Source of the DNA: Bin55 sp965205545
GTDB lineage: Bacteria; Pseudomonadota; Gammaproteobacteria; Pseudomonadales; Azotimanducaceae
Assembly (NCBI GenBank): GCA_965205545.1
Contig: OZ242170.1
Span: 1,674,001-1,738,000 of the forward strand
Direction: 5' to 3'
DNA length: 64,000 bases
The notes under the pieces: model-generated
The model's input: the letters and a program-made list of their open reading frames with translations, nothing else
Told to the model about the DNA's origin: nothing
Databases searched by the model: none
Program-made: the position numbers and the translations under genes
In this document: one piece after another, positions 33,855 to 42,364 of the stretch
How positions within the stretch are numbered: the first letter of the stretch is position 1
Layout of the letters: each line of letters begins with the position of its first letter

Positions 33855-35824
33855 CTTCGATCCCCGCGCTGTCTCTTAAATTTCAGCTTTCCCTTTCGAA
33901 ATTCGTGCCCAATTTCGCTTTGCGTCGCGTCTATCAGGTCTAGCTTGCACTGCTCGACATTCACTGCAACAAGCTGCACTTTCATTACGTCTCCGATCTT
34001 ATACGTCGTGCCCGTAGCTACACCCACCAATTCGGATCCATTGAGTTCGTAGTAGTCGTCTTTCAGTTGTGACACATGAACCATGCCCGCAATGAAGAAA
34101 CTGTCGAGTTCTACGAATATGCCGAAGTCCTCCACACGAACAATGTAGCCCCTAAACATCTTCCCGATTTTCTTGCGCAGCAGTGCACATTTCAGCCAGG
34201 CATCCACGCGTCGAGTAACGTCCGTGGCGCGTCTCTCGCAAAACGAAAGATCGCTGCCTATGTCCTCGGATGGCCGCTTGACCCCCGCACCATTACCTCC
34301 TCGCAAAACCGATTTGATCAGACGGTGCACATGAAGGTCCGCATACCTGCGAATCGGCGAAGTGAAGTGCACGTACTCGTCTAGAGCTAGGCCAAAGTGA
34401 CCGTTGTTTTGAAACGAATAGAGTGCTTGAGTCATCGAACGCAATACCTGCAATTCCCAAATCCATGGAGTGTTGGTCGTGCTCCGAATGGTCTCCAGCA
34501 ATTGCTGCATATCGCGTGACGTATTTCCCTGTACGGGTCCACTGTCTAGGGAACTACCACGAAGATCATTTTTTAGTTCGGACAGCGACTTTGCATCCGG
34601 TCCGTCGTGTACTCGGTAGAGAGGAGATTGGTTGTGCTCTTGCAGGAACTTGGCTGCGCATACGTTTGCCGCAATCATTGTTTCCTCGATCAAACAATGC
34701 GCTTCGTTTCTTTGATGAACAATCACGTCAGAGGGATTTCCGTTGACAACGTGAACCACCGATTCCCTTTCGGTGAAATCAAGAGCGCCTCGAAGTTCTC
34801 TGCGCTTTCGAAGCAGGCGATAGATTTCGTATAGGTTGCGCAAGGATTTGTTGATCGCGTCCGAACGACCTGTCAATGCTCCATCCGTGGTCTGCACTGC
34901 CTCCATGTATGTCAATCGACCGCTCGATTGAATGATGGCTTCGTAGAACTCGTAGGATTCGATCATCCCTTGAGAATCTATGCGCATGTCGCACACGACG
35001 GCCAGCCTGACCTTGTTTGGCTTCAATGAGCAAATGCCGTTCGACAACTCGTGAGGCAACATTGGGATTACTCGGTCTGGCAAGTACACCGAGTTTCCCC
35101 TAGAACGCGCTTCGACGTCAATCGGTTCCCCGGCCTTTACATAGTGGGCAACATCCGCAATCGCGACGCAAAGTCGCCAGGCTCCATCGCTGCAACCCTC
35201 TCCAAACACGGCGTCGTCAAAGTCCCTGGCCGATTCACCGTCTATGGTCACAAAGGGGGTGCCGCGGAGGTCTTTTCGATTCGCTACGCTTGTCACATCT
35301 ACTTCTTGCGGAAGTGCTTTGGCGATGCCGGGGGAGGCTTCCCGATGTGGGACTTTGTAGGCTCGGAGCAAGGCGATCGCAGCACGGGTAGCTTCGTTAT
35401 TTGCTCTTAAGATTTCCTTTACAGTCCCGCGCACCGTGTGTTGAGTGCCGCGGCTAACCTTTACTGTTGCAATATCCCCTTTCTGTAGCTCAGCGGTAGG
35501 TTCGATGGCGATGGATGCACGTTCGGAAGGGTCCAGTGGATGCAATCTCCAACGATTTGACTCTTTGACGACAATTCCCGTCACTTCATCCGAGAGAATC
35601 GAAGCTGATTGTCGGTCGTTTGCGAGTACATAACGACCGTGACTGTCCTTAGTTACCTCACCATGGCGCACCATGGTCCTGAGCCGTTCGGATATTCCCT
35701 CTGCATTCCGCAGCAGGCCAACCAGCTTGCCGTATGGCGCAGGGCCCGACTTTCGCAGAGTCCTTCTGATGCGTGCTTTGGTGGCTTTCTTCACAGTTGT
35801 CTCAGCAACTCCGTCTCTGAACAA
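33851..35824 (-). CDS. rnr: ribonuclease R
   Basis: Processive 3'-5' exoribonuclease able to degrade structured RNA, active in rRNA quality control and tmRNA-linked decay. Domains in order: N-terminal winged helix (KARIRRTLRKSGPAPYGKLV), cold-shock-type domain, catalytic RNB domain with FVTIDGESARDFDDAVFGE (metal-binding aspartates), YLPDRVIPMLPHELSNGICSL and FTSPIRRYADLHVHRLI, then one S1 domain (FRGYIVRVEDFGIFVEL). At 657 residues it is short for RNase R and lacks the usual Lys-rich tail. The start is unclear: TTG 35824 or GTG 35794 are in frame without a good ribosome-binding site, while a well-placed ATG at 35834 is one frame off. Confidence 0.94.
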   Translation of the reverse strand: MFRDGVAETTVKKATKARIRRTLRKSGPAPYGKLVGLLRNAEGISERLRTMVRHGEVTKDSHGRYVLANDRQSASILSDEVTGIVVKESNRWRLHPLDPSERASIAIEPTAELQKGDIATVKVSRGTQHTVRGTVKEILRANNEATRAAIALLRAYKVPHREASPGIAKALPQEVDVTSVANRKDLRGTPFVTIDGESARDFDDAVFGEGCSDGAWRLCVAIADVAHYVKAGEPIDVEARSRGNSVYLPDRVIPMLPHELSNGICSLKPNKVRLAVVCDMRIDSQGMIESYEFYEAIIQSSGRLTYMEAVQTTDGALTGRSDAINKSLRNLYEIYRLLRKRRELRGALDFTERESVVHVVNGNPSDVIVHQRNEAHCLIEETMIAANVCAAKFLQEHNQSPLYRVHDGPDAKSLSELKNDLRGSSLDSGPVQGNTSRDMQQLLETIRSTTNTPWIWELQVLRSMTQALYSFQNNGHFGLALDEYVHFTSPIRRYADLHVHRLIKSVLRGGNGAGVKRPSEDIGSDLSFCERRATDVTRRVDAWLKCALLRKKIGKMFRGYIVRVEDFGIFVELDSFFIAGMVHVSQLKDDYYELNGSELVGVATGTTYKIGDVMKVQLVAVNVEQCKLDLIDATQSEIGHEFRKGKLKFKRQRGDRR

Positions 35825-35834
35825 AATCGAGCAT
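35802..35834 (-). other. possible leader peptide or frameshifted start of rnr
   Basis: GAAGG (35841-35845) sits six bases ahead of an ATG at 35832-35834. In this frame the reading gives ten codons (MLDFVQRRSC) and then TGA, which ends seven bases before the in-frame GTG of rnr at 35794. Removing one T from the TTTT tract next to it would join this ATG to the rnr frame. Confidence 0.35.
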
Positions 35835-36140
35835 CAATAGCCTTCTACGGAATCCAAGAGTGGAAGTCAGCCAAGGTAGCGGAAAATCAAGGCAATAATG
35901 TGCACCGCAACTAACGGGTGCGAGTGAAGACATGATCTGAAGATATATTATACTAGAATTATGTTAGTGTGCAGGTTTAGTTCACGCACAACGCAGCGCC
36001 CGTCAGTCTTGAATATCAGCGCGATAATGCGGTCGCCAACTTGCTAATGTAAAATCGTTTCTCGAGTCGAAGTGGGAAATCGCGCTCTCTTGGAGTTGCT
36101 GTCTCTCGCCGTCGGCATTCCCGTTGGGCTTGCACTAATC
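35825..36140. other. intergenic region between rnr and tRNA-Leu
   Basis: About 310 bases between the divergent rnr and tRNA-Leu. Apart from the rnr leader frame at 35802-35834, I see no gene. An AT-rich patch at about 35938-35962 contains TATAAT on the minus strand (in TAGTATAATATATC), a possible -10 element for rnr, but no good -35 lies 16-18 bases from it. No convincing tRNA promoter could be assigned. Confidence 0.4.
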
Positions 36141-36227
36141 GCCGAGATGGTGAAATTGGTAGACACGCCAGCTTCAGGTGCTGGTGGGGGCAACCCCGTG
36201 GAGGTTCGAGTCCTCTTCTCGGCACCA
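36141..36227 (+). tRNA. tRNA-Leu (anticodon CAG)
   Basis: 87 bases. The acceptor stem GCCGAGA pairs with TCTCGGC, followed by discriminator A and an encoded CCA at 36225-36227. The D-arm region reads TGGTGAAATTGGTAGACAC. The anticodon stem CCAGC/GCTGG encloses loop TTCAGGT with anticodon CAG, decoding CUG. A long variable arm (GGGGGCAACCCCGT), as expected for a class II tRNA, and the T-arm GAGGTTCGAGTCCTC complete it. Confidence 0.97.
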
Positions 36228-36261
36228 AGCGCAGGATTTCTAGCAAGCCGTTTCCGATTGA

Positions 36262-37212
36262 CTAAGGCACAGGCCTAAACCCATCCGGCAATCCTTTGGC
36301 AACCATGCACACAGCATTGTGAGCATGAAGGCTCTCGTAGTGCTCAACTCGCACTTGAAAATCTACGACGGCAGACTCCGCATCCAAACAGGTCTTCAAT
36401 CGTCTGCCAGCGTCTTCGCAAAACATCGGGTTCTGGCCATTCAGCAACGCAAATTCCTGTTCGTCAACGCGCTTTACGGCTGTTTGAACAGGTGTGGCAA
36501 GTGCGTTCTCCACGCAATCGATTAAATGTGTAAGCGGAAACGTATCGGAATTCGGATCCACACGGACAACGACCCATGCCGAGCTGCGCTGTCCATGGGG
36601 AGTTGCAACTATTCCCTCGTCCGACCCTAGCCAATGCCGAACGCGAGTCGCACTCACGGTGCCCACGGATCCGAAATCCTGATCGAACTGATGCTGGATG
36701 GACTGTCGAGCCAACGCGGCCGATGCTGGACAGGTACTCGAATAGTGAACGACAAACTGCATGTCAACGTGAACGGTTCCCTGCTCGTGCTCGCCACGAA
36801 CAACGACAGAGTAGTTGTTCCATCCCGCGTGGTCAGACACGAGTGCGGGACGGCGCAAATACTGGTCGAATGCGAATTCGACATACGCACGAGTAGACAA
36901 GCCGTTGTGCGACTTGAGCATTTGCAATAGGAAATTGCTTATCGAATCGGGAGCAAGGGGATGTTTGCCGGCTTTCTCGTCAAGGAGCATGTAGAGACGA
37001 GACATGTGAATTCCTTTTGCTTTGGGGTCGCACAAATTCACATAGAGCTGGACCGTACTCGGCGCGCTTCGAACCTCCTCGCCATCCCGGAACTGCATGG
37101 GCAGACGGATGCCGCTCATTCCAACCCAGTCCAATGGGTCCTGCTCGTTTTTAAGGACACGCATCGCCACATCTGGCATTACCTGGTCGCCGATCGAGTA
37201 GAGTTTGTTCAT
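36262..37212 (-). CDS. folE2: GTP cyclohydrolase I type IB (FolE2)
   Basis: Converts GTP to 7,8-dihydroneopterin triphosphate, opening folate synthesis and feeding queuosine precursors; FolE2 is a T-fold enzyme with flexible metal use, often expressed when zinc is short. Landmarks are DWVGMSGIRLPMQF, VNLCDPKAKGIHMSRLYMLL (the HMSR motif), and HYSSTCPASAAL with the metal-binding cysteine. The late GQNPMFCEDAGRRLK and HYESLHAHNAVC segments are also typical. I use the ATG 37210-37212; a TTG two codons upstream is possible. 316 residues. No Zur-type operator is evident. The usual FolE is not in the window. Confidence 0.95.
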   Translation of the reverse strand: MNKLYSIGDQVMPDVAMRVLKNEQDPLDWVGMSGIRLPMQFRDGEEVRSAPSTVQLYVNLCDPKAKGIHMSRLYMLLDEKAGKHPLAPDSISNFLLQMLKSHNGLSTRAYVEFAFDQYLRRPALVSDHAGWNNYSVVVRGEHEQGTVHVDMQFVVHYSSTCPASAALARQSIQHQFDQDFGSVGTVSATRVRHWLGSDEGIVATPHGQRSSAWVVVRVDPNSDTFPLTHLIDCVENALATPVQTAVKRVDEQEFALLNGQNPMFCEDAGRRLKTCLDAESAVVDFQVRVEHYESLHAHNAVCMVAKGLPDGFRPVP

Positions 37213-37244
37213 GGTCAAGGTCTAATCAGGTTTTCGTAATGCTG

Positions 37245-37448
37245 TCAAGACGTTGGACTAGAAATGCTTGACTTCTCTGCGTCGGTCAGCTCCCGCGCTT
37301 CGGCAACAACCATGACAGGTATGCCGTCTTTTACGGGATAGGCCAACCCCGCGGCAAAAGACCAGAGTTCGTTGGACGTTTTGTTGTAGACCAGTTCCTT
37401 CTTGGTGAGCGGACACACGAGAATGTCAAGCAACTTTGGGTCAATCAT
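37245..37448 (-). CDS. Trm112/YcaR family protein
   Basis: 67-residue protein of the UPF0434/Trm112 family. The start MIDPKLLDILVCPLTKKELVY and the later FAAGLAYPVKDGIPVMV are diagnostic. Trm112 acts in eukaryotes as an activating partner of methyltransferases; bacterial YcaR-type members are less understood. The protein keeps only one cysteine (CPLTKKEL), so a zinc site of the full four-cysteine type is not formed. The gene sits between folE2 and purA, 29 bases downstream of purA on the same strand. In other gammaproteobacteria it is often next to lpxK and kdsB, which are not here. Confidence 0.88.
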   Translation of the reverse strand: MIDPKLLDILVCPLTKKELVYNKTSNELWSFAAGLAYPVKDGIPVMVVAEARELTDAEKSSISSPTS

Positions 37449-37477
37449 GCGGATATTTTACGTTTAGGTCAATTGGT

Positions 37478-38776
37478 TCAGGCAAGCAGGTCTTGATCGA
37501 GACCGATAATGGACATCCGTTCGGCACCCGTGGAAATTCCAGCTATGGGTCTGTCCAGCAATTCTTCCAGTCGCGTTACATAGGCTTTGGCATTGACTGG
37601 CAACAGATCGAAACTACAGGCCTCGGCGGAGTCTCCATTCCATCCAGGCAGGTCTTCGTATACAGGACGAACCTGCGAAAGATACCCGCTGCCATGAGTC
37701 CTAACCGTCGGCTGATTGCTTGCGCCCTCGTCATAGCCGACGCATACACGCACAGTGTCGAACCCGTCAAGAACATCAAACTTCGTCAAAACTAGCTGCG
37801 ACATGCCGTTTATTCGAATTGCGTGTCTTAGTGCTACGGCATCAAGCCAGCCACATCGTCGAGGTCGCCCCGTCGTCGAACCGAACTCATCTCCGGATTT
37901 GGCCATTCGCGCCCCATCGGCATCGTGCAATTCCGTAGGAAACGGTCCTTCGCCCACACGGGTGGTGTACGCCTTCACTACTCCAACAACACAGTCAATG
38001 CAATCGGGACCCAAGCCCGTTCCCGTTGTGACTCCGCCGGCAACCGTGTTCGACGATGTCACGTAGGGATACGTACCCAAGTCGACATCCAGCATTGCTC
38101 CCTGTGCCCCTTCGAGGACGATGATTCCTTCCTTTCGCTTAAGACCATGCAGCAAATCCACCGTGTCACACGCCATCGGCTTTACAAATTCAGCAAACCG
38201 CTCCAACTTGTCCTTGGAATCTGCCAAGCTCACAGGAGGCCGATCGTAGTAGTTGGTGAGTACGAAGTTGTGGTAGTCGTAGAGTTCCCCAAGTCTCTGC
38301 ACGCAACTCTCAAAGTCGAACAGGTCGGCTATTCGTAATCCGCGACGAGCCACCTTGTCTTCGATCGCCGGTCCAATTCCGCGTCTAGTCGTGCCGATCT
38401 TGTCGCCGCCTTGGCGGTCTTCGCGCGCGATGTCTTGCGCCGAGTGGCAGGGCAGGACCAAGGAGCACTCCATGCTCACGCGCAGTCGATCAACTACTGG
38501 CACACCGCTCTTTTCGAGAACTGAGCACTCCTCCATCAGGGCATCTGGCGAAACGACAACGCCATGTGCAATTACGCTAAGTGCATTGCTACGCAATATT
38601 CCTGACGGGATTAGATGTAGTACGGTCTTTTTACCGTCGACAACCAACGTGTGGCCGGCATTGTGTCCGCCCTGGAATCGAACAACGGCTAGAGCGTTCT
38701 GGGAAAGCAAATCGACGACCTTTCCCTTGCCTTCGTCGCCCCATTGAGCTCCGACAACAACTATGGTTCGTGCCAT
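37478..38776 (-). CDS. purA: adenylosuccinate synthetase
   Basis: Links IMP and aspartate with GTP hydrolysis to form adenylosuccinate, the first committed step to AMP. The 432-residue enzyme opens with VVGAQWGDEGKGKVVDLL (GTP-binding P-loop variant), then GGHNAGHT, TTRRGIGPAIEDK, LEGAQGAMLDVDLGTYPYVTSSNT and TTGRPRRCGWLD, followed by TKFDVLDG. All catalytic landmarks are intact. It lies upstream of the Trm112-family gene and downstream of hflC on the same strand; a strong hairpin separates it from hflC. The hflKC-purA order is common in gammaproteobacteria. Confidence 0.98.
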   Translation of the reverse strand: MARTIVVVGAQWGDEGKGKVVDLLSQNALAVVRFQGGHNAGHTLVVDGKKTVLHLIPSGILRSNALSVIAHGVVVSPDALMEECSVLEKSGVPVVDRLRVSMECSLVLPCHSAQDIAREDRQGGDKIGTTRRGIGPAIEDKVARRGLRIADLFDFESCVQRLGELYDYHNFVLTNYYDRPPVSLADSKDKLERFAEFVKPMACDTVDLLHGLKRKEGIIVLEGAQGAMLDVDLGTYPYVTSSNTVAGGVTTGTGLGPDCIDCVVGVVKAYTTRVGEGPFPTELHDADGARMAKSGDEFGSTTGRPRRCGWLDAVALRHAIRINGMSQLVLTKFDVLDGFDTVRVCVGYDEGASNQPTVRTHGSGYLSQVRPVYEDLPGWNGDSAEACSFDLLPVNAKAYVTRLEELLDRPIAGISTGAERMSIIGLDQDLLA

Positions 38777-38872
38777 TGCGAGACTATAGGACCTAGATTT
38801 AGGGGATGTTTCACGGATTCAATACGTAGAAAGACGAGCCCATACCGGGAGAAACAGAACACTCATCCATGC

Positions 38873-38908
38873 TAAAGCCATCGCGCCTAGGCTAGCGCGA
38901 TGGCTTTA
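38873..38908 (-). terminator. perfect 14-bp inverted repeat after hflC
   Basis: TAAAGCCATCGCGC (38873-38886) and GCGCGATGGCTTTA (38895-38908) pair without mismatch around the loop CTAGGCTA. It lies just after the hflC stop and ahead of purA, both on the minus strand. The stem is GC-rich in the middle with A/T at its base; the U-tract is only UUUA. I call it an intrinsic terminator or processing hairpin closing the hflX-hflK-hflC transcript. Confidence 0.55.
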
Positions 38909-38924
38909 CGACAACAAAGCTAGC

Positions 38925-39809
38925 TTAGCTTCCTGCGTCGCTCTTCAGGTACTTGAAGAATTCGCTGGACGGATCAAGCACAAGCAAGGAATTACCATCC
39001 GAAAACACCGTTCTATAGGCATTGATGCTCCTGTAGAACTCGTAGAAATCGGGATCCTGATTGTAGGCATCTGCGTAGATTCGCGCTGCCTCAGCATCGC
39101 CGTCGCCTCGAATCTGCTCCGATTCCTTGTAGGCTTCGGCTTCAATTACAACGCTTTCCCTGTCCGCCGTTGCAGTTATTCCACGCGCAATCTCTGTGCC
39201 TCCAGCTCTATACTGGCGCGCCTCAATCGCCCGTTCCGAATTCATGCGCTCGAATACTGCTGCCGACACCTCTGGGGGAAGATCGATCTTCTTGACTCGA
39301 ACATCAAGAACCGAAATTCCAAACTCAGCCAACATAACCTGATTCAAGTCATTGGTGAGTTCCTGCATCAGTTCGTCTCGTTCCCCTGATATCACATCGT
39401 GCATAGTTCGCCTACCGATCTGATTACGCAATCCTTCATTGACTCGATCCTGTAGACGACTGTTAGCCGTTTCCTCTTCTCCTGAAGTTGCCGTGTAGTA
39501 GAGAGGGGGATCGCCTACACGCCATTTGACGAATGAATCAACGATGAGCGGTTTCTTTTCGCTCGTGTAGTAGCGCTGAGGCGGCGTATCCATGGTAAGC
39601 ACGCGCGCATCGAAGTACTCGACCGCGTCTGCGATGGGCAGCTTGAAGTGGAGCCCCGGTTGCTCGCCACCTTCGGCAGAAGTTAGTTCGCCGAATCGGA
39701 GCACGATGGCCCTTTGCCGCTCATCCACAATGTAGAACGCATCCAGAAGTAGCGCGCCCAATATGACGAGCACTACGATGATGACTATAGTTTTTACACT
39801 GGCACCCAT
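38925..39809 (-). CDS. hflC: FtsH modulator HflC (stomatin/SPFH family)
   Basis: Inner-membrane protein that assembles with HflK into large rings around the FtsH protease. The 294-residue protein has one N-terminal membrane anchor (TIVIIVVLVILGALLLDAFYIV) and the periplasmic SPFH/band-7 domain. That domain contains ERQRAIVLRFGE, GLHFKLP, DARVLTMDTPPQRYYTSEKKPLIVDSFVKW and GISVLDVRVKKIDLPPEV, followed by a long helical region with MNSERAIEARQYRAGG. Length and order fit. It follows hflK by 11 bases. Confidence 0.96.
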   Translation of the reverse strand: MGASVKTIVIIVVLVILGALLLDAFYIVDERQRAIVLRFGELTSAEGGEQPGLHFKLPIADAVEYFDARVLTMDTPPQRYYTSEKKPLIVDSFVKWRVGDPPLYYTATSGEEETANSRLQDRVNEGLRNQIGRRTMHDVISGERDELMQELTNDLNQVMLAEFGISVLDVRVKKIDLPPEVSAAVFERMNSERAIEARQYRAGGTEIARGITATADRESVVIEAEAYKESEQIRGDGDAEAARIYADAYNQDPDFYEFYRSINAYRTVFSDGNSLLVLDPSSEFFKYLKSDAGS

Positions 39810-39820
39810 TTATTCACCTC

Positions 39821-40951
39821 CTACCTTTGGCTCGCCTGACCACGAGGCAAGCTCCCTTGTCCAAGCGTGTCGGTAAGCGAACCTGACATTGACAAAGGGC
39901 TGCCAATCTGCGAATTGCGCAGCAACTGGTCCAGCGGCAGCAACAGCAAGTTATTGCCGCTGCCGACGTCCACCATTACTTTGGGTGTTGACTGCAATAC
40001 CTCCTCCATCGCCGTAATGTAGAGACGGTCCTTGGTGACTCTCTTGGCGGCTTGATACTCCACGAGCAACTTGGTGAATCTATCGGCCTCGCCTTGTGCC
40101 CGGGCGATCACCTGATCCCGATAGGCAGTTGCGCTCTCGATTATCTTCGCGGCTTCACCTCGAGCCTCCGGCACCACCTGCTCTGCGTGTGCGTTTGCCA
40201 AGTTCACGGTTCGAATTTGGTCTTCCTTTGATTTTTGCACGTCATCGAAGGCTTCCTGAACTTCCTCTGGGGGGCCGACGCTGTCAATGTTGACCTCGCG
40301 AACGCGAATTCCTGTCAAATAGCGATCCAAATACGTCTGCAGCCTTGCCTGCACGTCGTCCCCAAGCAACTCTCGACCTTCTGTAATGACCGCGTCCATG
40401 TTCGAACTACCCACTACATGTCGCAGAGCACTCTCGGTTGCGTGCTCGAGACTTAGCTCCGGGTCCCGAATGTGGATCAAATTACTGATTGGGTCCTCGA
40501 CGACGTATTGCACGACAAGATTGACCTTGACGATGTTCTCGTCTTCAGTAAGCATGTCCTGCTGGTGCTGGCTCGAGTGGACTCTCGTGATGTTGACCTT
40601 CTCGACTTTGTCGACAATTGGTGGATTCCAGTTCAGTCCGGGACCTTTTGTTATTTCTTGCACCTTGCCGAAACGGAAGACTACTCCTCTTTCCTGAGCA
40701 TCGACCTGATACCAGCCGAAGGCGAACCAAACGATCACCAAAACAATTACCAGAAGCCCTATAAGCTTTGGTGAAATGCGAAAGCCCTTTCCGCCGCCGG
40801 ACGAGCCTGAACCTCCTCCTCCGCCTCCAAACATACCCTTGAGTTGCCCTTGCAACTTGCGGAATGCGTCGTCCAAGTCGGGCGGACCTTGCTCGCCACC
40901 CTGGTTTGCCCAGGGATCTCGCTTCCGACCGTCATTGTCGTTCCAAGCCAT
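39821..40951 (-). CDS. hflK: FtsH modulator HflK (stomatin/SPFH family)
   Basis: Partner of HflC in the membrane complex that regulates FtsH. I start at the ATG 40949-40951, which gives MAWNDNDGRKRDPW, the usual HflK beginning; upstream frame is open into hflX without homology. The N-terminus is cytosolic, rich in Gly/Ser (GGGGGSGSSGGGKGF), then a membrane anchor (LIGLLVIVLVIVWFAFGWYQV). The SPFH domain has ERGVVFRFGKV, GPGLNWNPP and IRVREVNIDSVGPPEEVQEAFDDV. 376 residues, ending in a Ser/Gln-rich tail. Confidence 0.96.
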   Translation of the reverse strand: MAWNDNDGRKRDPWANQGGEQGPPDLDDAFRKLQGQLKGMFGGGGGGSGSSGGGKGFRISPKLIGLLVIVLVIVWFAFGWYQVDAQERGVVFRFGKVQEITKGPGLNWNPPIVDKVEKVNITRVHSSQHQQDMLTEDENIVKVNLVVQYVVEDPISNLIHIRDPELSLEHATESALRHVVGSSNMDAVITEGRELLGDDVQARLQTYLDRYLTGIRVREVNIDSVGPPEEVQEAFDDVQKSKEDQIRTVNLANAHAEQVVPEARGEAAKIIESATAYRDQVIARAQGEADRFTKLLVEYQAAKRVTKDRLYITAMEEVLQSTPKVMVDVGSGNNLLLLPLDQLLRNSQIGSPLSMSGSLTDTLGQGSLPRGQASQR

Positions 40952-40974
40952 TGTTACTCCATTTGCATTAGCAT

Positions 40975-42255
40975 TCAGATTGTAGATTGAGTTTGCTGGG
41001 CGTGCAAGCAAAATCCGTGCTGTGATTCAAGTTGCTGCACCTGCTCTCGTGCAAGGTTCACCGTAAGTAGAGCTCGCCCGTCGTCCGAGTACGATTCAGC
41101 CTCAACCGCATGCATTTGGTAGAGAAGGGAACGAATTTTCCCCTCAGACGGCTCCAACTCGACGCGGTACTTCCTGGGTAGGCCCTGCACCTGGCGCAGG
41201 ATAAGTTCTTGAAGCTCGTCCAGGCCAGCCGTGTGCTTTGCGCTTACGTAGGCGGCTTCTCCTTGTATTCCGACAGCTTCGTCGGTCAAGTCTGTCTTGT
41301 TGTAGACCGAAATCCTCGGTATGGACGCCGCATCTATATCTGCAAGCACCTTTTCAACGGATAAACGAATCTCTTCCAAATTCGTGGCAGAAGCATCCAT
41401 TACATGCACCAGCAGATCTGCATTGGTCGCCTCCTCCAACGTTGCTTTGAATGCAGCGACCAAGTCCATCGGGAGATCCTTGATGAAACCTACGGTATCG
41501 GCAAGAAGCACCCTGTAGCGACCGGCCAAATCAAGCTGTCGAACAGTGGGGTCCAATGTCGCAAAAAGCCGATCATCGGCGTAGACCATAGACCGCGTAA
41601 GAGCATTGAAAAGAGTAGATTTGCCAGTGTTCGTATAGCCGACGAGGGCCACAGTCGGAATGCGAGACCTCATTCGTTTGCGTCGTTGCTGCGTTCGTCG
41701 CCGCTGCACCTTCTCCAATCGAGAGCGCGTCGTGCTAATGCGTTGCTGCAGCAAGTATTTGTCTATGGCGAGCTGCTTCTCTCCAACACCTCTCAAATTC
41801 ACGCCGCCACGTTGCCGATCAAGGTGTGTCCAGCCTCGAACCAAATGCGATTGCGCATGTGACAACATCGCCAGTTCAACTTGCAGCTTGCCCTCGTAAG
41901 TGCGTGCCCGATCCTCAAATATATGCAGGATCAATTCCGTGCGAGTCAGAACCCTTACATTGAGCTCAACTTCCAGATTTCTCTGCTGTGTGGCCGTAAG
42001 CTCATGATCTACCAAGAGAAGATCAAGACTATTGCTTCGAATAGTGTCGGCAAGGTCTTGCAGCTTCCCACTCCCAATGCATGTTGCTGGATGAGGCGCG
42101 TGTCTTGTTACGGATTCCGTTGATTCAATGCTCAATCCCGCTGAATCCGCCAGCTCCTGCAATTCCTCTATATCGTGCTCATGAGAGTTGGAATTCCCTA
42201 TGCGTACGGTTAGAAGGAGGGTCTTGAGTCCTTTTTCTGGCCGATCGAAAAACAT
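40975..42255 (-). CDS. hflX: GTPase HflX
   Basis: Ribosome-associated GTPase that splits stalled or heat-damaged 70S ribosomes. The 426-residue protein has the HflX N-terminal domain (ELQELADSAGLSI, ATCIGSGKLQDL, LVDHELTATQQRNLE), then the conserved linker WTHLDRQRGGVNLRGVGEKQLAIDKYLLQQRI. The G domain follows with P-loop VALVGYTNTGKSTLFNAL, LADTVGFIKDLP, NKTD and the late SAKH. It is 24 bases upstream of hflK. The small gene hfq, normally between miaA and hflX, is missing here. Confidence 0.97.
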   Translation of the reverse strand: MFFDRPEKGLKTLLLTVRIGNSNSHEHDIEELQELADSAGLSIESTESVTRHAPHPATCIGSGKLQDLADTIRSNSLDLLLVDHELTATQQRNLEVELNVRVLTRTELILHIFEDRARTYEGKLQVELAMLSHAQSHLVRGWTHLDRQRGGVNLRGVGEKQLAIDKYLLQQRISTTRSRLEKVQRRRTQQRRKRMRSRIPTVALVGYTNTGKSTLFNALTRSMVYADDRLFATLDPTVRQLDLAGRYRVLLADTVGFIKDLPMDLVAAFKATLEEATNADLLVHVMDASATNLEEIRLSVEKVLADIDAASIPRISVYNKTDLTDEAVGIQGEAAYVSAKHTAGLDELQELILRQVQGLPRKYRVELEPSEGKIRSLLYQMHAVEAESYSDDGRALLTVNLAREQVQQLESQHGFCLHAQQTQSTI

Positions 42256-42364
42256 TTATGGCAACGTGGATGGTGAGGTTGAATTGAGCGCAACACCAAT
42301 TTTAGGTTCATTACGCTCCGGTTTTGATTGTTGCAGAAGCAAAATTGGACAAAAAACGCTGCCA

